A stretch of DNA of 64,000 nucleotides from Chinchilla lanigera (Eukaryota; Chordata; Mammalia; Rodentia; Chinchillidae). The DNA is taken from positions 13,879,462 through 13,943,461 of the forward strand of contig NW_004955464.1 in the NCBI RefSeq assembly GCF_000276665.1. Reading direction: 5' to 3'. The position numbers and the translations under genes were made by a program. Below are positions 20,991 to 33,110 of this stretch, piece after piece (within the stretch, counting starts at the first letter, position 1; every line of letters starts with the position of its first letter). The notes beneath the pieces are model-generated. The model did no database searches, was not told the DNA's origin, and worked only from the letters and a program-made list of their open reading frames with translations.

Positions 20991-22380
20991 GGCAAGGCCC
21001 TGGTGATCCAGTTGAGAGCCTGGTAGCAGGATAAGAAGGGGCTGTTTCTAGGGCGCTGCCCAAGTCTCTAGCCTCCTCTTTTCTTCTTTGCCTCCACTGC
21101 TTTTTCTACTTTGTCTCCTGCTCCTGCCCTGGGTGTAGGAGACCAGTTCCTTTGCTGGACACTTTCAGCATCTTGACTGTCCTCATGGATACCTGGCTTC
21201 AGACAAGCCCCAGGGAACTAAAGGAGGGTGGAGGTGGTGGGGGCAGTGTTTGCTGAGGATTGAGAGAATCAATACCTCTGTGTTTTTTATCACTGAAGGC
21301 AGCAGCAAGCAGCATGTGTGTGTATGTATGTGTGCGTGTGCACACGTGTGCTTTTGAACATAAAGTGGGTATTGTGGGGAGGTGGGGAGTTGGGGAGTTG
21401 TGCCCTAGGCCTGCTGTTTTCTACCAAATCAGGTATTATCTTTTCACCAAAGTCCTTTTTATGCCTTTTGGACACTGAGGTGAAGCGTGTTGTTGGATCC
21501 TGACTCTGTTGGCGAGTCAGGGGAAAGAACAAGCCCCAGAACACAGAAGCACAGGTGCACCTCATCTGCCATGATAGTTGGGTGTGGGCACTAACCACAC
21601 CCTTCTAGCTTTGCTCTAGAGGGCCTCTGTCCTCCCCGATGACACACAGGCTGGGCCTGGAAGCAGGTATGAATTGGAAGTCCATGGAGAAGGTGAGGAG
21701 GAGAAGGCGGCTGTTCTTGGTGGTGTCCAGGGTAGCTTTGCGCCCTTGGAACAGGGAGACGTGTTACATGGGGCTCTGTAGGCCTGGGACAAGGTTCATG
21801 ATGACAGCCAGAATTCTGGGACTCTCAGGGCCAAGGAGGAGGGTGCTTTGGCAGAGGTCTGGTTCATCCAGGTAGCTTCACTGGAACTTGCATTCTTTCC
21901 CGTTTGTCTCCCTTTGGGGTGCTTATCTTCCAGGTGCCCACATCTCAGAGTCTTGTGCTGTAACTGTGAATGACACACACATATGTGTGTGTATGAAAAC
22001 TTCCTGTTCGTGGGGCTGGTGACCATTTATTTGGCTGGGCCTCCTGAGCATAGGGTTGGTCTGCCTGTGAGATGGAGGGGTTTCTGAGGGTGTTATCCAT
22101 CTTTGGCCTGGGCTTGCACTGGCCTAAAGCACTAGGCCAACCCTTGGGCCCTGCATTGGGCTCAGGACAGATGTTGGTGACTTGGGACACTGTTCTACAT
22201 CTCTGAGAAATGATATAATTGAGAAGATAGTCTGCATTGTGGAATCCAAGTGTATATAAAAGGAAATGAAGTTACAATGAACACAAACGTTACATTATTT
22301 GGCCTGCCTAACTACTGGCTCTGGTAGGATGTAGTGTCTCACTTTTATAGATCAAACAAACAAAACAAAATCAAAACCCC

Positions 22381-22445
22381 TCAGACTCAGAGAGGTAAGG
22401 ACACATAGCTAAATAGAATTGAATTCTAAGACCATGTAGTTTCCA
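22381..22445 (-). repeat. Antisense MIR fragment
   Basis: Short match to the reverse-complement MIR core: 'actcagagaggtaaggacac', 'atagctaaatagaattgaat', 'aagaccatgtagttt'. Confidence 0.5.
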
Positions 22446-22599
22446 AAAGGGGCGGTTATGATGGGCTTTTGTGGCTGGTTTGGGTTTGGATGGGTAAGGC
22501 CAAGTTCTGGAGAACGGCATGGAGGAGAAAGCAGCTGTCAGGTGGCAGGAGGGGGAGGAGGGCTCTGTGATTGCCTTTCAGAAGCAGAACTCCACATAA

Positions 22600-23230
22600 C
22601 TGCTGGGAAGGCTCTTAATTAAATGTGTAACAAAATAAAAACAGCCAGAGAGGAAACCTAAGTAGTGTGGCGTGACAGTGCACAGCTTATCAGTGTTCCT
22701 GGAGCCTCTTGTCAGGGGCTCCTCGGTGGCTCTCCACAGAGCCATCACCTTTTTGTGTGACTGAGAAAAGCTGCTGATGAGTCTGACAAGGGTGGTGTTA
22801 AATTGACACTCACAAGTTGTTAGTATGTGGCTTACTTCTTATTTTGACGTCCATTTCCAGGTTTTACTAAGTCTGAGGAATTCAGCAAATATTTTCATTT
22901 AACAGTGTAGTTTTTAGAAGCCGTGGCTGCTTCTCCTCGCTGTCCTTACTCTCCCCGTCTCTCCCACCCCCACCAGCAGGTTCACATCACTTTTCTTGAA
23001 GAGGCTTGATTAATGTAGCTCTGAGAAATGGGAACTGAAGTGGTATCAGAAATACCACCAGAAAAAAGAAATCTGCTCCCATCCTGACAAAATCATTTTG
23101 TGTCCATCTTTTGTCAAATCCTGATGAGTTGATGCTCCATGATTATAGGGCTTTGACGCTCTAGCCACAGATCCTGCTAAGGTGGGTTTCAATTTAGTGG
23201 GTACAGATTTAATTTTTCACTTTAAACATT
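22600..23230. other. Repeat-free block, candidate regulatory element
   Basis: No repeat family is recognised. The block contains AT words ('ctcttaattaaatgtg', 'gttaaattgacactcac', 'gcttgattaatgtagctc', 'acaaaatcattttgtgtcc', a short palindrome) mixed with normal-GC sequence. The texture suits a conserved intronic element; that is an inference. Confidence 0.3.
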
Positions 23231-24089
23231 TTAAAGAAACAATGCTTGATTTGGGTTTGTCCTTTGATCAGCTCACCTTCTGTACACGGCCTGCTTCTCC
23301 TTCACCTTACCTGGTGTTTCCTGAAGCTTCCGTTGGGGTGTAGTGTCATTTCTCTGCTTACCCATTTTGGCATGGTGGGAGAGTAGAGCTGGTGGAGTGT
23401 GACAGGAGGGATTTTGGTTTTAGCCAGTAGCTTGAAGACCAAAGTTCCTCAGCTGAATAGCACAGCCTGGCTGAAAAGTTAGAGTAGAAGCTTTGAGGAT
23501 GGACTGTGGGTCTAATAGGAGGAGAGATGAGCAAGAGGGCAAGACCTGAGGCAGAGTGAGTTGGGATAGTCAGACCCTATACTCTGGTGGAGGATGCTAT
23601 ACTCTGGGCCGGGGCCTGCTCAGAGTTGCTCCAAAGGATCTCTGTCTTAGTCCATCTATTATTTTGGAATAGGTAGTTCCCCTCCCACGTGTAACTGCTG
23701 GCCTGGCACTGGGCTTCAGTTCCTTCCCAGCCTTTCTGATGGGGTAACACATAACACCCTTCCATCTGTGCTCTGCAGAGGTGGACCTGGAACACTTCAG
23801 GTTTTAGAAGGTCTGGAGACAGAATTGAACTTGCTCAGAGTACACTGCTTGCTGCTGGCATAGGGAGTGTGTCTCTGGCAGGGACTACTGAGGGTTCCAG
23901 TGGGCCTGTAGTTAAGTGGCCTAGACTGTTGGAGAACGGGACTGCTGGTAGTCCGAAATGAAGGGCACAGTGATGGAACCACACACTTGGAGAGCACTGC
24001 GGGACAGGGGCAGTCCTGGGGTGGCAGGAGGTGGCTGAAAGGATGGACCAGTGACATGCTGGCTGCAGGTCAGGTCAGGTCCTCTTGTC

Positions 24090-25125
24090 ATCATTCAACA
24101 GAGTTGACCACTTCATTTGACATATTCCCTATCTTTGCTTTGTGTCTTCTGATTCTCTGGCTTCTCCTTTTTAGTCACTTTTGCAGCTGCCTTATCTTTT
24201 ACTTTTAAGTGTGGTGTTTCTTAAACATTGGTGTTGCTTTCATCTCTGTCCTAGCTGTCTTTTCCTTTTATTCAACACACTTGCACTTTCGAAGTAATCT
24301 CATCTTTTGGCAAAGCTTTACTGTCCTCTGTCTGCTTGGGTCTTCTAATCTTTTTCTTCAAGTAAGAAATGAGAACTGACAAGGCAGCAGAGATCCCGCT
24401 GGAGAGGTTGGCTCCAGCTGCCACTTGAACTCCAAGTCTGCATATCCAGCTGCCTTTCCTACATCTTCACCTGGACGGCCATGAGGCCCTTACAGCTGTC
24501 ATCTTTCTCCGCATAGCTGTTCATTCCAGCTTTCCCTCCAATGATGACTGAAGCTGGCTACTCTGCTGCCTGTCAGAAAACTGAGAATCATCCCTTCTGT
24601 AGTCACAGCCAGTGAATTCTCAAGTCTTGTTGATTGTACCTCCCAGGGGTTTCTTGAATTTATTCCCTTCTTTCCATCTCCACAGCCACTGCCCTGGTTA
24701 AGATGATTGTATTTTTCTTGGATCACTACAGAAGCCTTTGAACGGGTGTCTTTGATTCCAATCTCACTGCTTCTATTCCCTTCTCCCAGTTGTAGCTGAT
24801 TATATCACACTTCTGCTTAACCCCTGGCCAGGTTCACCCTTGCCTTCAAGGTCACATCCACACTGTTGAGACTTTGAAGGCTCTCACTTCTCTCGTCTCA
24901 TCCTTTAGTACTCTCTGTGCATCACTCCACGCCTCATTAGATGCTCTAGCTGGCCGCTTCCTGACACCCTTCTCTAGATGCTTTCCCTTTTGCTCCTGGA
25001 GCCCACGTACTTTTTCATGAGTGAAACTGTATTGTGGCTGCCTCTACTTGTCTGCCTCTCTCACCATTTGTAGGCACTATTATAATCCTAGGGCAAGGCT
25101 CAATGTGTAGTAGTTGCTTATTATT
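24090..25125 (+). repeat. L2 LINE, about 1 kb, sense, end of ORF2 and 3' end
   Basis: The order of words follows L2: 'gcatatccagctgcctttcc', 'acatcttcacctggacggcc', 'agtcttgttgattgtacctc', 'ccatctccacagccactgcc', 'cttctgcttaacccctggcc' and 'gctttcccttttgctcctgg'. The translated frame is broken by many stops and indels, as expected of an ancient inactive copy. The 5' border may be nearer 24400. Confidence 0.65.
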
Positions 25126-25559
25126 TGTTTATTTTGGTGGTAGGAATTATACCTGGGGCCTCAGGTGCAGCCCCAGTATTTGCAGAATAAAGGGCAGTTA
25201 AGTTGTGGAATGGTCCTGTGGAATCCCTGCTTAGGAAGAATGACAGAGACTTGATGGTAGCTGTCGGGAACATTAGTTGCCAGTGTACAGGGCGAATTGG
25301 ACAGAAGGGAAAACCCTGGGCCCTGCTGGCTCAACTTGAACATGAGGAGTTAGAGAACTGAGCTCCTAATATAAGGGAGCCCCTCAGTTTTCTCACTGCC
25401 AGTACTGATGGAGGCTGGGTGACGTGGCCTAAGACATGGACCAGGAGGAAGGAGCTTGGTCTTGGTCACAGTATGGAGTGCTTTCTCTGAGAGACTTGCA
25501 TCTCCAGGACTGGAGGCTGGGACTTCTGTAGAAGGGTTAAAGTTAGAGAACAAAGATAG

Positions 25560-25790
25560 CATTTATTGAGCATTTATGACATATCAGGAGCCCTGTTATG
25601 CACTTTACACATACTATTACTTAGTCCTTTTTAGATGCTTTTTGTCCTTTTTCTGACACTGCTTTAACAAATGAAGAAACTGAGACCCAAAACAGTAAAT
25701 AATTTGTCAAGGCAAATTATTACAATCTGTTTGTGGCAAGGCAAGGATTTGAACCTAAGCATTCTGATTCTAGAACCATGTGTTGAACCA
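25560..25790 (-). repeat. Antisense MIR SINE
   Basis: 'atttattgagcatttatgac', 'gagccctgttatgcacttta', 'aaatgaagaaactgagaccc', 'gcaaggatttgaacctaagc' appear in reverse-complement MIR order. Confidence 0.75.
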
Positions 25791-27579
25791 TGGTGCTGTC
25801 CAGTCATCTGCTTCTGTCCTTCATGGTCCAGGATTTTGTGATCTCTTCTTTGTTTGCACTGAGCCTGGAGTGCTCTCTGATGCTATAGGCTGTTGGCTTC
25901 TGGCCTCGTGTCCTGTGTCTCTGTGGAATGTTCATTTTGGGCTGGAGGCATGGTTGCCCTGAGATGTGGTGGGGGATGATTTGGGGCTTCCTGTCTCAGA
26001 TCTGTCTTAAAGAAGCCATAGCCAACATCACTTTGGACACCTCTAACCTGTATTTATATTTGAAAGCACATAGGCATCTTATTGTGCCACTATGAAAACC
26101 ATGCCCCTTGCCTGTGTGCCGGTTGGTCTCAGCACTGAGCTGCATCGCCTTTGATTAGTGGTCTGCAGGGGAAGGGGCTGGAGGAAGAACTCCCTGCCAG
26201 TCCTGACTTGTCTCATTTCCCCTTACTTTTATCTGTCACTGCAAGTGCTTGGGCTCCCCTCCTGAACTAATTAAGTTTGCATGTGTTTAGACACATTGCC
26301 AAATAGGGCTTAGCAAAGCGGAACTGAACTACATCTCTTTCTGAGTAGGGAAGGAAGGGTATATGAACGTTCCTCCACAGGGGCTAGGGAGAAGCGTGGA
26401 TGACATCCAGTGAGTGTGTGTGCAAGCTGTAGACACCCACCCTGGTCTCCTGCCTGTAAAGCAACCTTCTGATTGGCTGACAGAGGCAGGTGAGGGCCCA
26501 CCCTCCAGTGCTGTCAGTGAATTGGGCATTCTAAGGGGGCTGAAAATGGAAAGAGGGCAGGTACTGAAGTGTGTTTTTTCCTCCCATGTTCAAGCAAAAT
26601 GGAAAGTCAGATTTGGTAGAATCTGCATAAAGATTAGATAGAGCTATATACTGTCTGTTGCCAGCCAGATCCATAGTGCTTTTAGACCTGCAACCACCTA
26701 AGTGGCAAGCAGAGTACAGGGTGGCCTTCGTTTTATGTCTGTACAAAGTACATTGGAAACTGGGACAGCTGAAGGCTCAAGTTTTCTTTTTGTCAGGAAG
26801 ACTCTGTTCCCCTGCTTAGTCTCCTGTGATCCCTATGGGATGGTGGCAGGGAGAGGTGGCGGGAAGAATAGTGTTGTCCAGAATCTCCTCACCCTGGAGG
26901 TGGGATTTGGCTCAACAGATCCCACAGTGAGGTGATGTTGAGGGCCTGTTCTTATGACAGGCTCATGGCTGCCTTTTACCTCTTGGGCTGGCTTGATGTC
27001 TGAGGTTCCTTGTGGCAAAACATACTTGGGTTCTATCCAGCAGCAGTTGCAGGGGCAATCCAGTTGTGAACCCTTTCTCTGAGGTAGGAAGGTAGGAAGT
27101 GGGGGTATTGTTTGCCTTGTCACAGAAGGCAGAGGAGCCAGCTGAAGGCCATGGTCGGGGGCTCAGTCCTTTAGATAGGAGGCCAGTGGGTCAGATCAGC
27201 GTCAGCCCAGGCTTCCAGTGCACACAAAGTATGGGGGCTTGCAGCGGGGGATGTTGTGGAGGTTGTATAGGAATTCTAGGCCTTTCTTAGAGTTATAGTC
27301 TAAGCTCAGAGAGAATGGGAACCAGACCTTCTGCCCTCCCTTCAGTTTCCCTAGAGCCCTCTCGTCAGCAGAGGTGCATTGGGTTAGCCCCAAGAAGGCA
27401 GCTTGAGTTGATGGGGTCATGTTTCAGCTGCAGCTAATCCTAGTCACTCGATATAAATCTCTCCCTGCTGCCTCTTCCTCCCTCCCACCTCCAACCCACA
27501 GACAGGGAAATGAATCCTGGCCCTCACCCTGAATACATCATGGCAGGCTTGCCTCTAATGAGAGAGGGCCATTCATTGT

Positions 27580-27700
27580 GGGGTGAAGCTCCCTGCAGAG
27601 CCTGGGATGCCATTAATTAAAGAAGAGCCACCTGAAGCCAGTCGTGCGGTGCAGCCTGCCACGCTCAGATGGAGTGGTAGTGGGGTAGCCTCGTTAGCCT
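27580..27700. other. Short unique block with AT and CpG words
   Basis: 'gatgccattaattaaagaag' followed by 'cagtcgtgcggtgcagcctg' and 'gtagcctcgttagcctgac'. Not a recognised repeat. A weak candidate for a conserved non-coding element. Confidence 0.25.
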
Positions 27701-27997
27701 GACAGCTCCTTGGGCTGAGAGTTCTTGGGCTTGGAGGAGCGAAAGGTGCTCCCGCCCCCTGCCTGAGAGCTCAGATGCCCCTGGGGCCTGCCTGTTCGAA
27801 AACATCAGAAAGCCCCTGCTGCAGGTCCTGGGGCCTAGAACTGGTAGTAAATGGGCTCCTGACTGTGGTCTTGGCTAGAGATTTTGAATTTCCTATATGC
27901 AGGAGCAGGTTTCCATGAAGCCAGAGCAGGTTCCTGGTTCCCAGCCTTTGCCCCTTCAAACTCTGGGGTCAACAGGCCTCTCACCCTGCAACTTCCC

Positions 27998-28121
27998 CTC
28001 AGAGCTTTTGTTTTTTTTTGGTTTTTCTCTGGTACCAGGAACTGAACTCACGACCTTGCGCTTGCCAGGCAGGCGCTTTTTGCCGCTGAGCTAAATCCCC
28101 AGCCCCTCAGAGCTTTTGTTT
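27998..28121 (-). repeat. Young antisense ID SINE with target-site duplication
   Basis: The body at 28014-28105 reads 'gtttttctctggtaccagga', 'ttgcgcttgccaggcaggcg' and 'ctgagctaaatccccagccc'. A perfect 16-bp direct repeat, 'ctcagagcttttgttt', flanks it at 27998-28013 and 28106-28121. Recent insertion. Confidence 0.93.
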
Positions 28122-29012
28122 GATTTCATGCCTGGAGGGACACTAGAAGCAAAGCTCTCTTGTCTGGGCAACAAGTCTGGCCTCTCCTTGGCAGCAGAGT
28201 CTCTGGTGTTCCACTTTCTGGGCAATTCTGGGCTGAAGGGTAGTGCTCAATGGCACCCTCATCTCACCCCTGGGAAGGTACAGAGGGCTTAAATCATTGT
28301 GGTAATTGTAGGAACCCTGGAAGGGAAGTTTTACCCTGTTGAAGCACTGATTAAAGATAAAGATGTTTGCTTAATGACTGATCAGGCTGTGAGATGCTTA
28401 AGGTGGTGATCACCTCATCCTTTGGCCTGATACAGAGCTGGTGACTAAATGGTTTGTTACTGCTTAATTGGTTCAGAGTCAAGTGCTGTTGCCTAGATTC
28501 TGGCCCCCAGGATTTGATAGATAGAGCTCTGCTTGACCATCTGTGAGGGTCTTATCACCTCCTCTTCGTTGGCGGGAGAGGCTAGATATGCTAAGACTTT
28601 TGCCTTAGCCTAGAGTTGGGCTAGCTCAGCTCATCTCTTCCTGTCTGGCTTGTCAGGAAGACAGATTGGATCCTATGTCTGTAGTTCTTCAGGATGTTCC
28701 CTGAAAATCTGGTTGTATGCTTCATGACAGAATCTGATAGCCAGGCTCAGAGTCTCAGAACCATCTGGAGTAGACTGTGTGATCCATGTCTGCCTGCCTA
28801 GAGCTTCCCTGGGATGGAGTAGAGCTTCTGCGCAGCCTCCCACGAGGCACCACCACTTTAGCTTAGGACTTGGGCTGAACTCTTTGGTATACTTGGAACA
28901 TTTTTAATTTTCTTAGGTCTTGGCCATTAGGGTGTGATGCTGGAGGGGCTTATCTCCTGAGCTCCAAGAAGAAACCTCTAGTGCTCCTGGAAAGTATTTT
29001 CCTTTGTGTGAG

Positions 29013-29158
29013 ATATGTATGTATGTAAGTATGTATGTATTTATTTATTTGAGACAGGGTCTCACTATGTAGTTCAGGCTGGCCTTGAACTCACAGTAAT
29101 CCCCCTGCCTCAGCCTCCTGAGTGCTGGGATTACAGGTGTGTGCCACCACGCCTGGTA
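29013..29158 (-). repeat. Antisense B1 SINE with a TATG-rich tail
   Basis: A (GTAT)n/(TTTA)n tract at 29013-29050 is the expanded reversed tail; then 'gagacagggtctcactatgt', 'tcaggctggccttgaactc', 'tgctgggattacaggtgtgt', 'ccaccacgcctgg'. Little diverged. Confidence 0.93.
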
Positions 29159-29229
29159 AGATTTTTTTTTTAAGATCAGTTTTTTTTTAAACACTTCCTG
29201 TGAGCTTCATTGTTTGTTTTTGGTCTTTT

Positions 29230-29640
29230 AAAATACTTAGGTCTGAAATAGGTATGGCAGGGTATATAAAATATACAAATGTGAAGTGTATAGTGTGAAA
29301 AATTTGTATATAAGTATACACCTTTGTCACCACTACCTAGCTCAAGATCCAGGATATCATTCAGAAAACGTTCCTTGTGACCTTTCCCAGCTAGTAAGGG
29401 TAGCTAGGAAATAATCATTGTTTAATGCCAAATAATCATTGTTTTGACTTCTGTTACACTGGGTTAATTTTGCCTGTTACTGGCTTTTGTAGAAATGAAT
29501 TCATACAAGATATACTCTTTTGTGTTTGATTTCTTCTGGACAAAATAATGTATGAAAGATTAATCCATGTGGTTGTATGTATTAATAGTTTAGCCTTTTA
29601 ATTGCAGCATAATATTCCATCATGTTGTATTTTCCTTTTT
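29230..29640 (-). repeat. Antisense L1 (old mammalian type) 3' part
   Basis: 'cctttgtcaccactacctag', 'cttttgtgtttgatttcttc', 'gattaatccatgtggttgta', 'ttgcagcataatattccatc' are the reverse complement of the 3' region of old L1 (L1M-like). Fragmentary and non-coding. Confidence 0.75.
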
Positions 29641-29924
29641 GTTGTTGTATTTTCTGTCTTCTTTGCTTGTTTAATACATGTCTGTTGAATGAGTATTTGT
29701 ATGCTCAGTTTGATATGGAAATTTCCTTAGGGGGCTGTCAGCTTGTCCAAACTCCCTCAACCTTGAAGAAAACCAAATTCCAGTCTTTGGTCTTGTGGTC
29801 TTGCCTGTCTTTCTGGAACCTGCACTAGCCTCCCACTTCTCTAAGGTCCTGTGACAGGGAGAGGCTGGCTCTTGGTCTGTGGAAATGGCCTTTGAGCCAC
29901 ACTAACTCATTTATTTCTTCTTCC

Positions 29925-30035
29925 AACCACAGTGTGTTGACTGTGCTGTGTGCCTTCACTAGTCAAGGTAGTGTGAATGCAGCAGTGAACAGAGAGAGGA
30001 AAACCCTGCTTCCATGGAGTTTGCATTGCAGTGCA
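29925..30035 (-). repeat. Antisense L2 3' fragment
   Basis: 'tgactgtgctgtgtgccttc', 'gaatgcagcagtgaacagag', 'ctgcttccatggagtttgca' resemble the reversed 3' end of L2. Confidence 0.5.
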
Positions 30036-31079
30036 CAAAGCTGGCATTGTCTTCTGCCTTTTGGACTCTGATGTCAGAGAAAATCTTGTTCTTGTCCAGG
30101 CTTTTCTGTCTGGTGGGCTCTGCAGGAGTTAGGTGGCAGTGGCCTTGCCACCTTGACAGGGCTTCTTCAGGGCTTGTACGCTGTATCTTCCTTTGCTGCT
30201 CATGGTGACAGAGGTGGGGTTGGTGGCTGCTGCTGCTCTTTGGCAGTGAAAGGGTTTCTCACTATTGGCGCTTCCCTTCCACTCTCCTGGAGTCTGATTC
30301 CCTCTGTGAGAGGAGAGAATTAATCTCCAACTTCCCATGCCTGTAAGGTGAGTGACCTCTGTTTTGTCGGCGCTTGCCAATCTGTCCTCTAATTCCCGGC
30401 CGGGGTAATGGAGACATTACTTTGTACTAAAGCAAACCACCGGTTCTCCTGTGCAGATGCTGTACAGCTCCGGACCTGGGGAAGACAGCTCAGCTGTGTG
30501 GGTAGCTTCTCGCAGATGTATAGGCAGGTAGGGGATGGCAGGGTGTTGGCACCTGAGACACTGGTCTCCTGAGTGGTGGTTGGTGAACTCCAGAAGGAGG
30601 ATGCCCTGCTGTCATATTCTCCCTTACCTCATCCATGCCAAAGTGTGAAGCCTCTACCTTAGCTTGGTCTGAAGATGGTTTCTTTTGCCAGGTTCCTAAG
30701 AGTGCACTAGAGGCTGCAAACACCCCACTGAGGAGAAAGAGTCAGTGAGTAAGGGTCTTGGAAGTTGAAGACCAGGAACTTAAGACTTCAGCTTTGCATG
30801 GTGGCCCATGCCTGAAAGCTGTGTGGACTTAGCTGTGTAGGGCTTCAGGAAGGGCAAGTTGGAGTGGGTAGGCTAAGTTCTCAGTGTCCCTGGCTAAAGG
30901 GTGGTACGACTCAGACTTGATAGTTCTGTAAAACTGTTTCTTCCAAAGCCTGTGAGAATTTTGGTTTAGGGAAGAAAGCCAGCCAGCCCAGAGAATCCCG
31001 GGAGCCTGACAGGCCTTTTTCTCTGCGATTCTTTCTTGCAGGCAGCCCGAGGCAGCCTGTCTCTTTGTTAACAGAGTGA

Positions 31080-31240
31080 CAGCAATGTGACACCATGGAA
31101 ATAATTACTAACAAATCACGGTGCTGACTGCAAACAGCTCTCTGTCTTCAGAGGCATGTCAGGGTGCATTAGAGCAGGACTGGAGGAGCGGCGCGTGGCG
31201 GGGGCCGAGGCACAGCCTGCGCTCAGACACTCTCCTCTCT
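31080..31240. other. Unique block with a small CpG cluster
   Basis: An AT part ('ggaaataattactaacaaat') is followed within 100 bp by a GC- and CpG-rich patch at about 31188-31222 ('gagcggcgcgtggcgggggc', 'gccgaggcacagcctgcgct'). CpG dinucleotides are otherwise scarce here. It may be an intronic regulatory element or small unmethylated patch. It is too short for a CpG island. Confidence 0.3.
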
Positions 31241-32439
31241 CCCCCACCCCACCCCTTTTTGTGATGTCTGGCTTTCTTGCTCTTGGCCTTCTGCATTGAG
31301 TCACCTAAGGGCCTGCTGGATCAGCAAGTGGCAGGTGGTTGGTCCCACTTTCTAGGGGCAGGTAGCCACGGCTTCCATCTCTGCTCTGCAGCACGTGGGT
31401 CGTGATGAGATCCAGAGTTCTTCATTGTGAGGCTCCCAAAAGCTGGAAGGGTGCTCCATTTCTCTGGTTTACTCCCTACCCGTTGAGACAAGCTTCACCT
31501 GCCAGTGGTTTGGGGTTTGAGGGTGACAGGATCTGCTTCAGCTGGACCCCGAGTTGGGGGAGCCCTGTATCTGTGTTGGCTCAGCTCCCTTCCCCCACCA
31601 GCCCTGAGCTCTTCTTCAGTTGCCATAGTCAATTTTTGGTAAGTCGACTTTGTCCATTCCCTCTTGGTTAGCAGAGTGATTCCTCTGACTGTCAGGGCTG
31701 TAAATAATGTTCCTGGTGTGTGTGGCTGGAGGCAGTGGTGTGGGGTGGGGAAAGGAGGAGCTGAGCTGCCGTGGCTCCCTTGCCCACCCCCTCCCCTCTC
31801 ATACAATATTTATCCAGGGATGGGAGTCAGATGCAGCGACCTCAGGGGTCACCCAGTTAAATAGCTTCTGAACCTCCCTGCATTCTAATTGCTGCAGTTG
31901 TCCTTTGCTCTGGAGACTTCTCCTCCCCATTGTCTGCTGAGGCACACACTAATGGCTGTCCTTCCTGGCCCTGCTGGGAGGCACGGTGCGGGGAGAGTTT
32001 CATGCTACCTTCCTTTCTCTGGGGATAAAGGAATCTTGGTCCTATAACAAGTGGCTTTAGCTAGGAGGAGCATAATCTCCTGTTTCCCCCTACCCCTGCC
32101 CCAAATCTGGCTGGTGGAGGAGGCACAGGCAGTGGGCTTGATCGTTGGGGGCAAGGGTCTTCACCCATCTTTAGCCCTGTGGCCAGAATAGTGGGGTTTG
32201 TGACTCTTCTATAGGCTGCCTGAGCCGGGGACAGATTCCTGAGTACTCAACTGATGAGTATCATCCTGTGTTCCCTCAGTTCCACATTTAGGGCATGTAA
32301 GCTTGTAATATATCCTGTTGGAGTATGCTGCGTTTTACCCAAAGATTGATCAAACACAGAGTTGGTTTGGTCCCCAGGAGGTCAAGTTCTGAGATAGGGT
32401 AACAGGTATGCCTGTTTGTTGATTTAAGAGTTGCGTGTG

Positions 32440-32665
32440 CCACTGGTCAGGTGCATGCCTGTATTGTTATGCTTGTATTGCCAGTGCTTGGGAGGCTGAG
32501 GCAGGAGGATCACTGTGAGTTAGCAAAGCAAGCCTGGAGTGCATAACAAGACCCTGTCTCAAAAAACCAAATAACAGAGGGTAGGGATGTAGCTCAGTGA
32601 TGGAGTACCTGCATAACATGCACAAGGTCCTGGTCTTAGTCCCTAGTACTGAAAAAGAAAATTAA
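32440..32665 (+). repeat. B1-ID dimeric SINE
   Basis: Left half is B1-like ('ggtcaggtgcatgcctgta', 'gggaggctgaggcaggagga', 'gaccctgtctcaaaaaacc'). Right half is ID-like ('gggtagggatgtagctcagt', 'catgcacaaggtcctggtct', 'agtccctagtactgaaaaag'). Same architecture as the element at 731-925. Confidence 0.75.
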
Positions 32666-32734
32666 ACGTGTCTTCAATAAGACCTTCTTAGAAATGTCAG
32701 TTATTTTTCCCTGCAGCTCTTTTCTCTCCTTTTT

Positions 32735-32812
32735 TTTGGTACTAGGAGTTGAACTCAGGGCCTGCCACTTGCCAAGCAGGTGCTGCACCACTGAGCTACA
32801 TCCTGGGCCCAG
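32735..32812 (-). repeat. Antisense ID SINE fragment
   Basis: 'tttggtactaggagttgaac', 'cttgccaagcaggtgctgca', 'ccactgagctacatcctggg'. A diverged copy without clear duplication. Confidence 0.75.
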
Positions 32813-32929
32813 CTCTTCTTTCTTGAGGGATACTGTTGGAAACTGCTAATGAAGGTGCTAGCCACCTAATGTGTCTTAGAGGTGTTGGTACTGAGCAGTA
32901 GCCTAAAGTCAGTGCCTGTTGAGAGCTGC

Positions 32930-33110
32930 TCTAGGCCTTTTAGGTACTGTGCTGGGGACTGTAGTGACTGCCAGGTGATCAGGACAAAAAGACTAGCACA
33001 TACATTACTAATTACATGGTAAGGTAGATATGCACACACTATAAAGACACAAGACAAATGGCATGAGAACCTGAGAAACGGCCACAGAGAGAAGATTGGT
33101 AGCATTTTAT
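32930..33110 (-). repeat. Antisense L2 fragment
   Basis: 'ggtactgtgctggggactgt' and 'acacaagacaaatggcatga' fit the reversed 3' region of L2. A low-similarity match. Confidence 0.4.
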
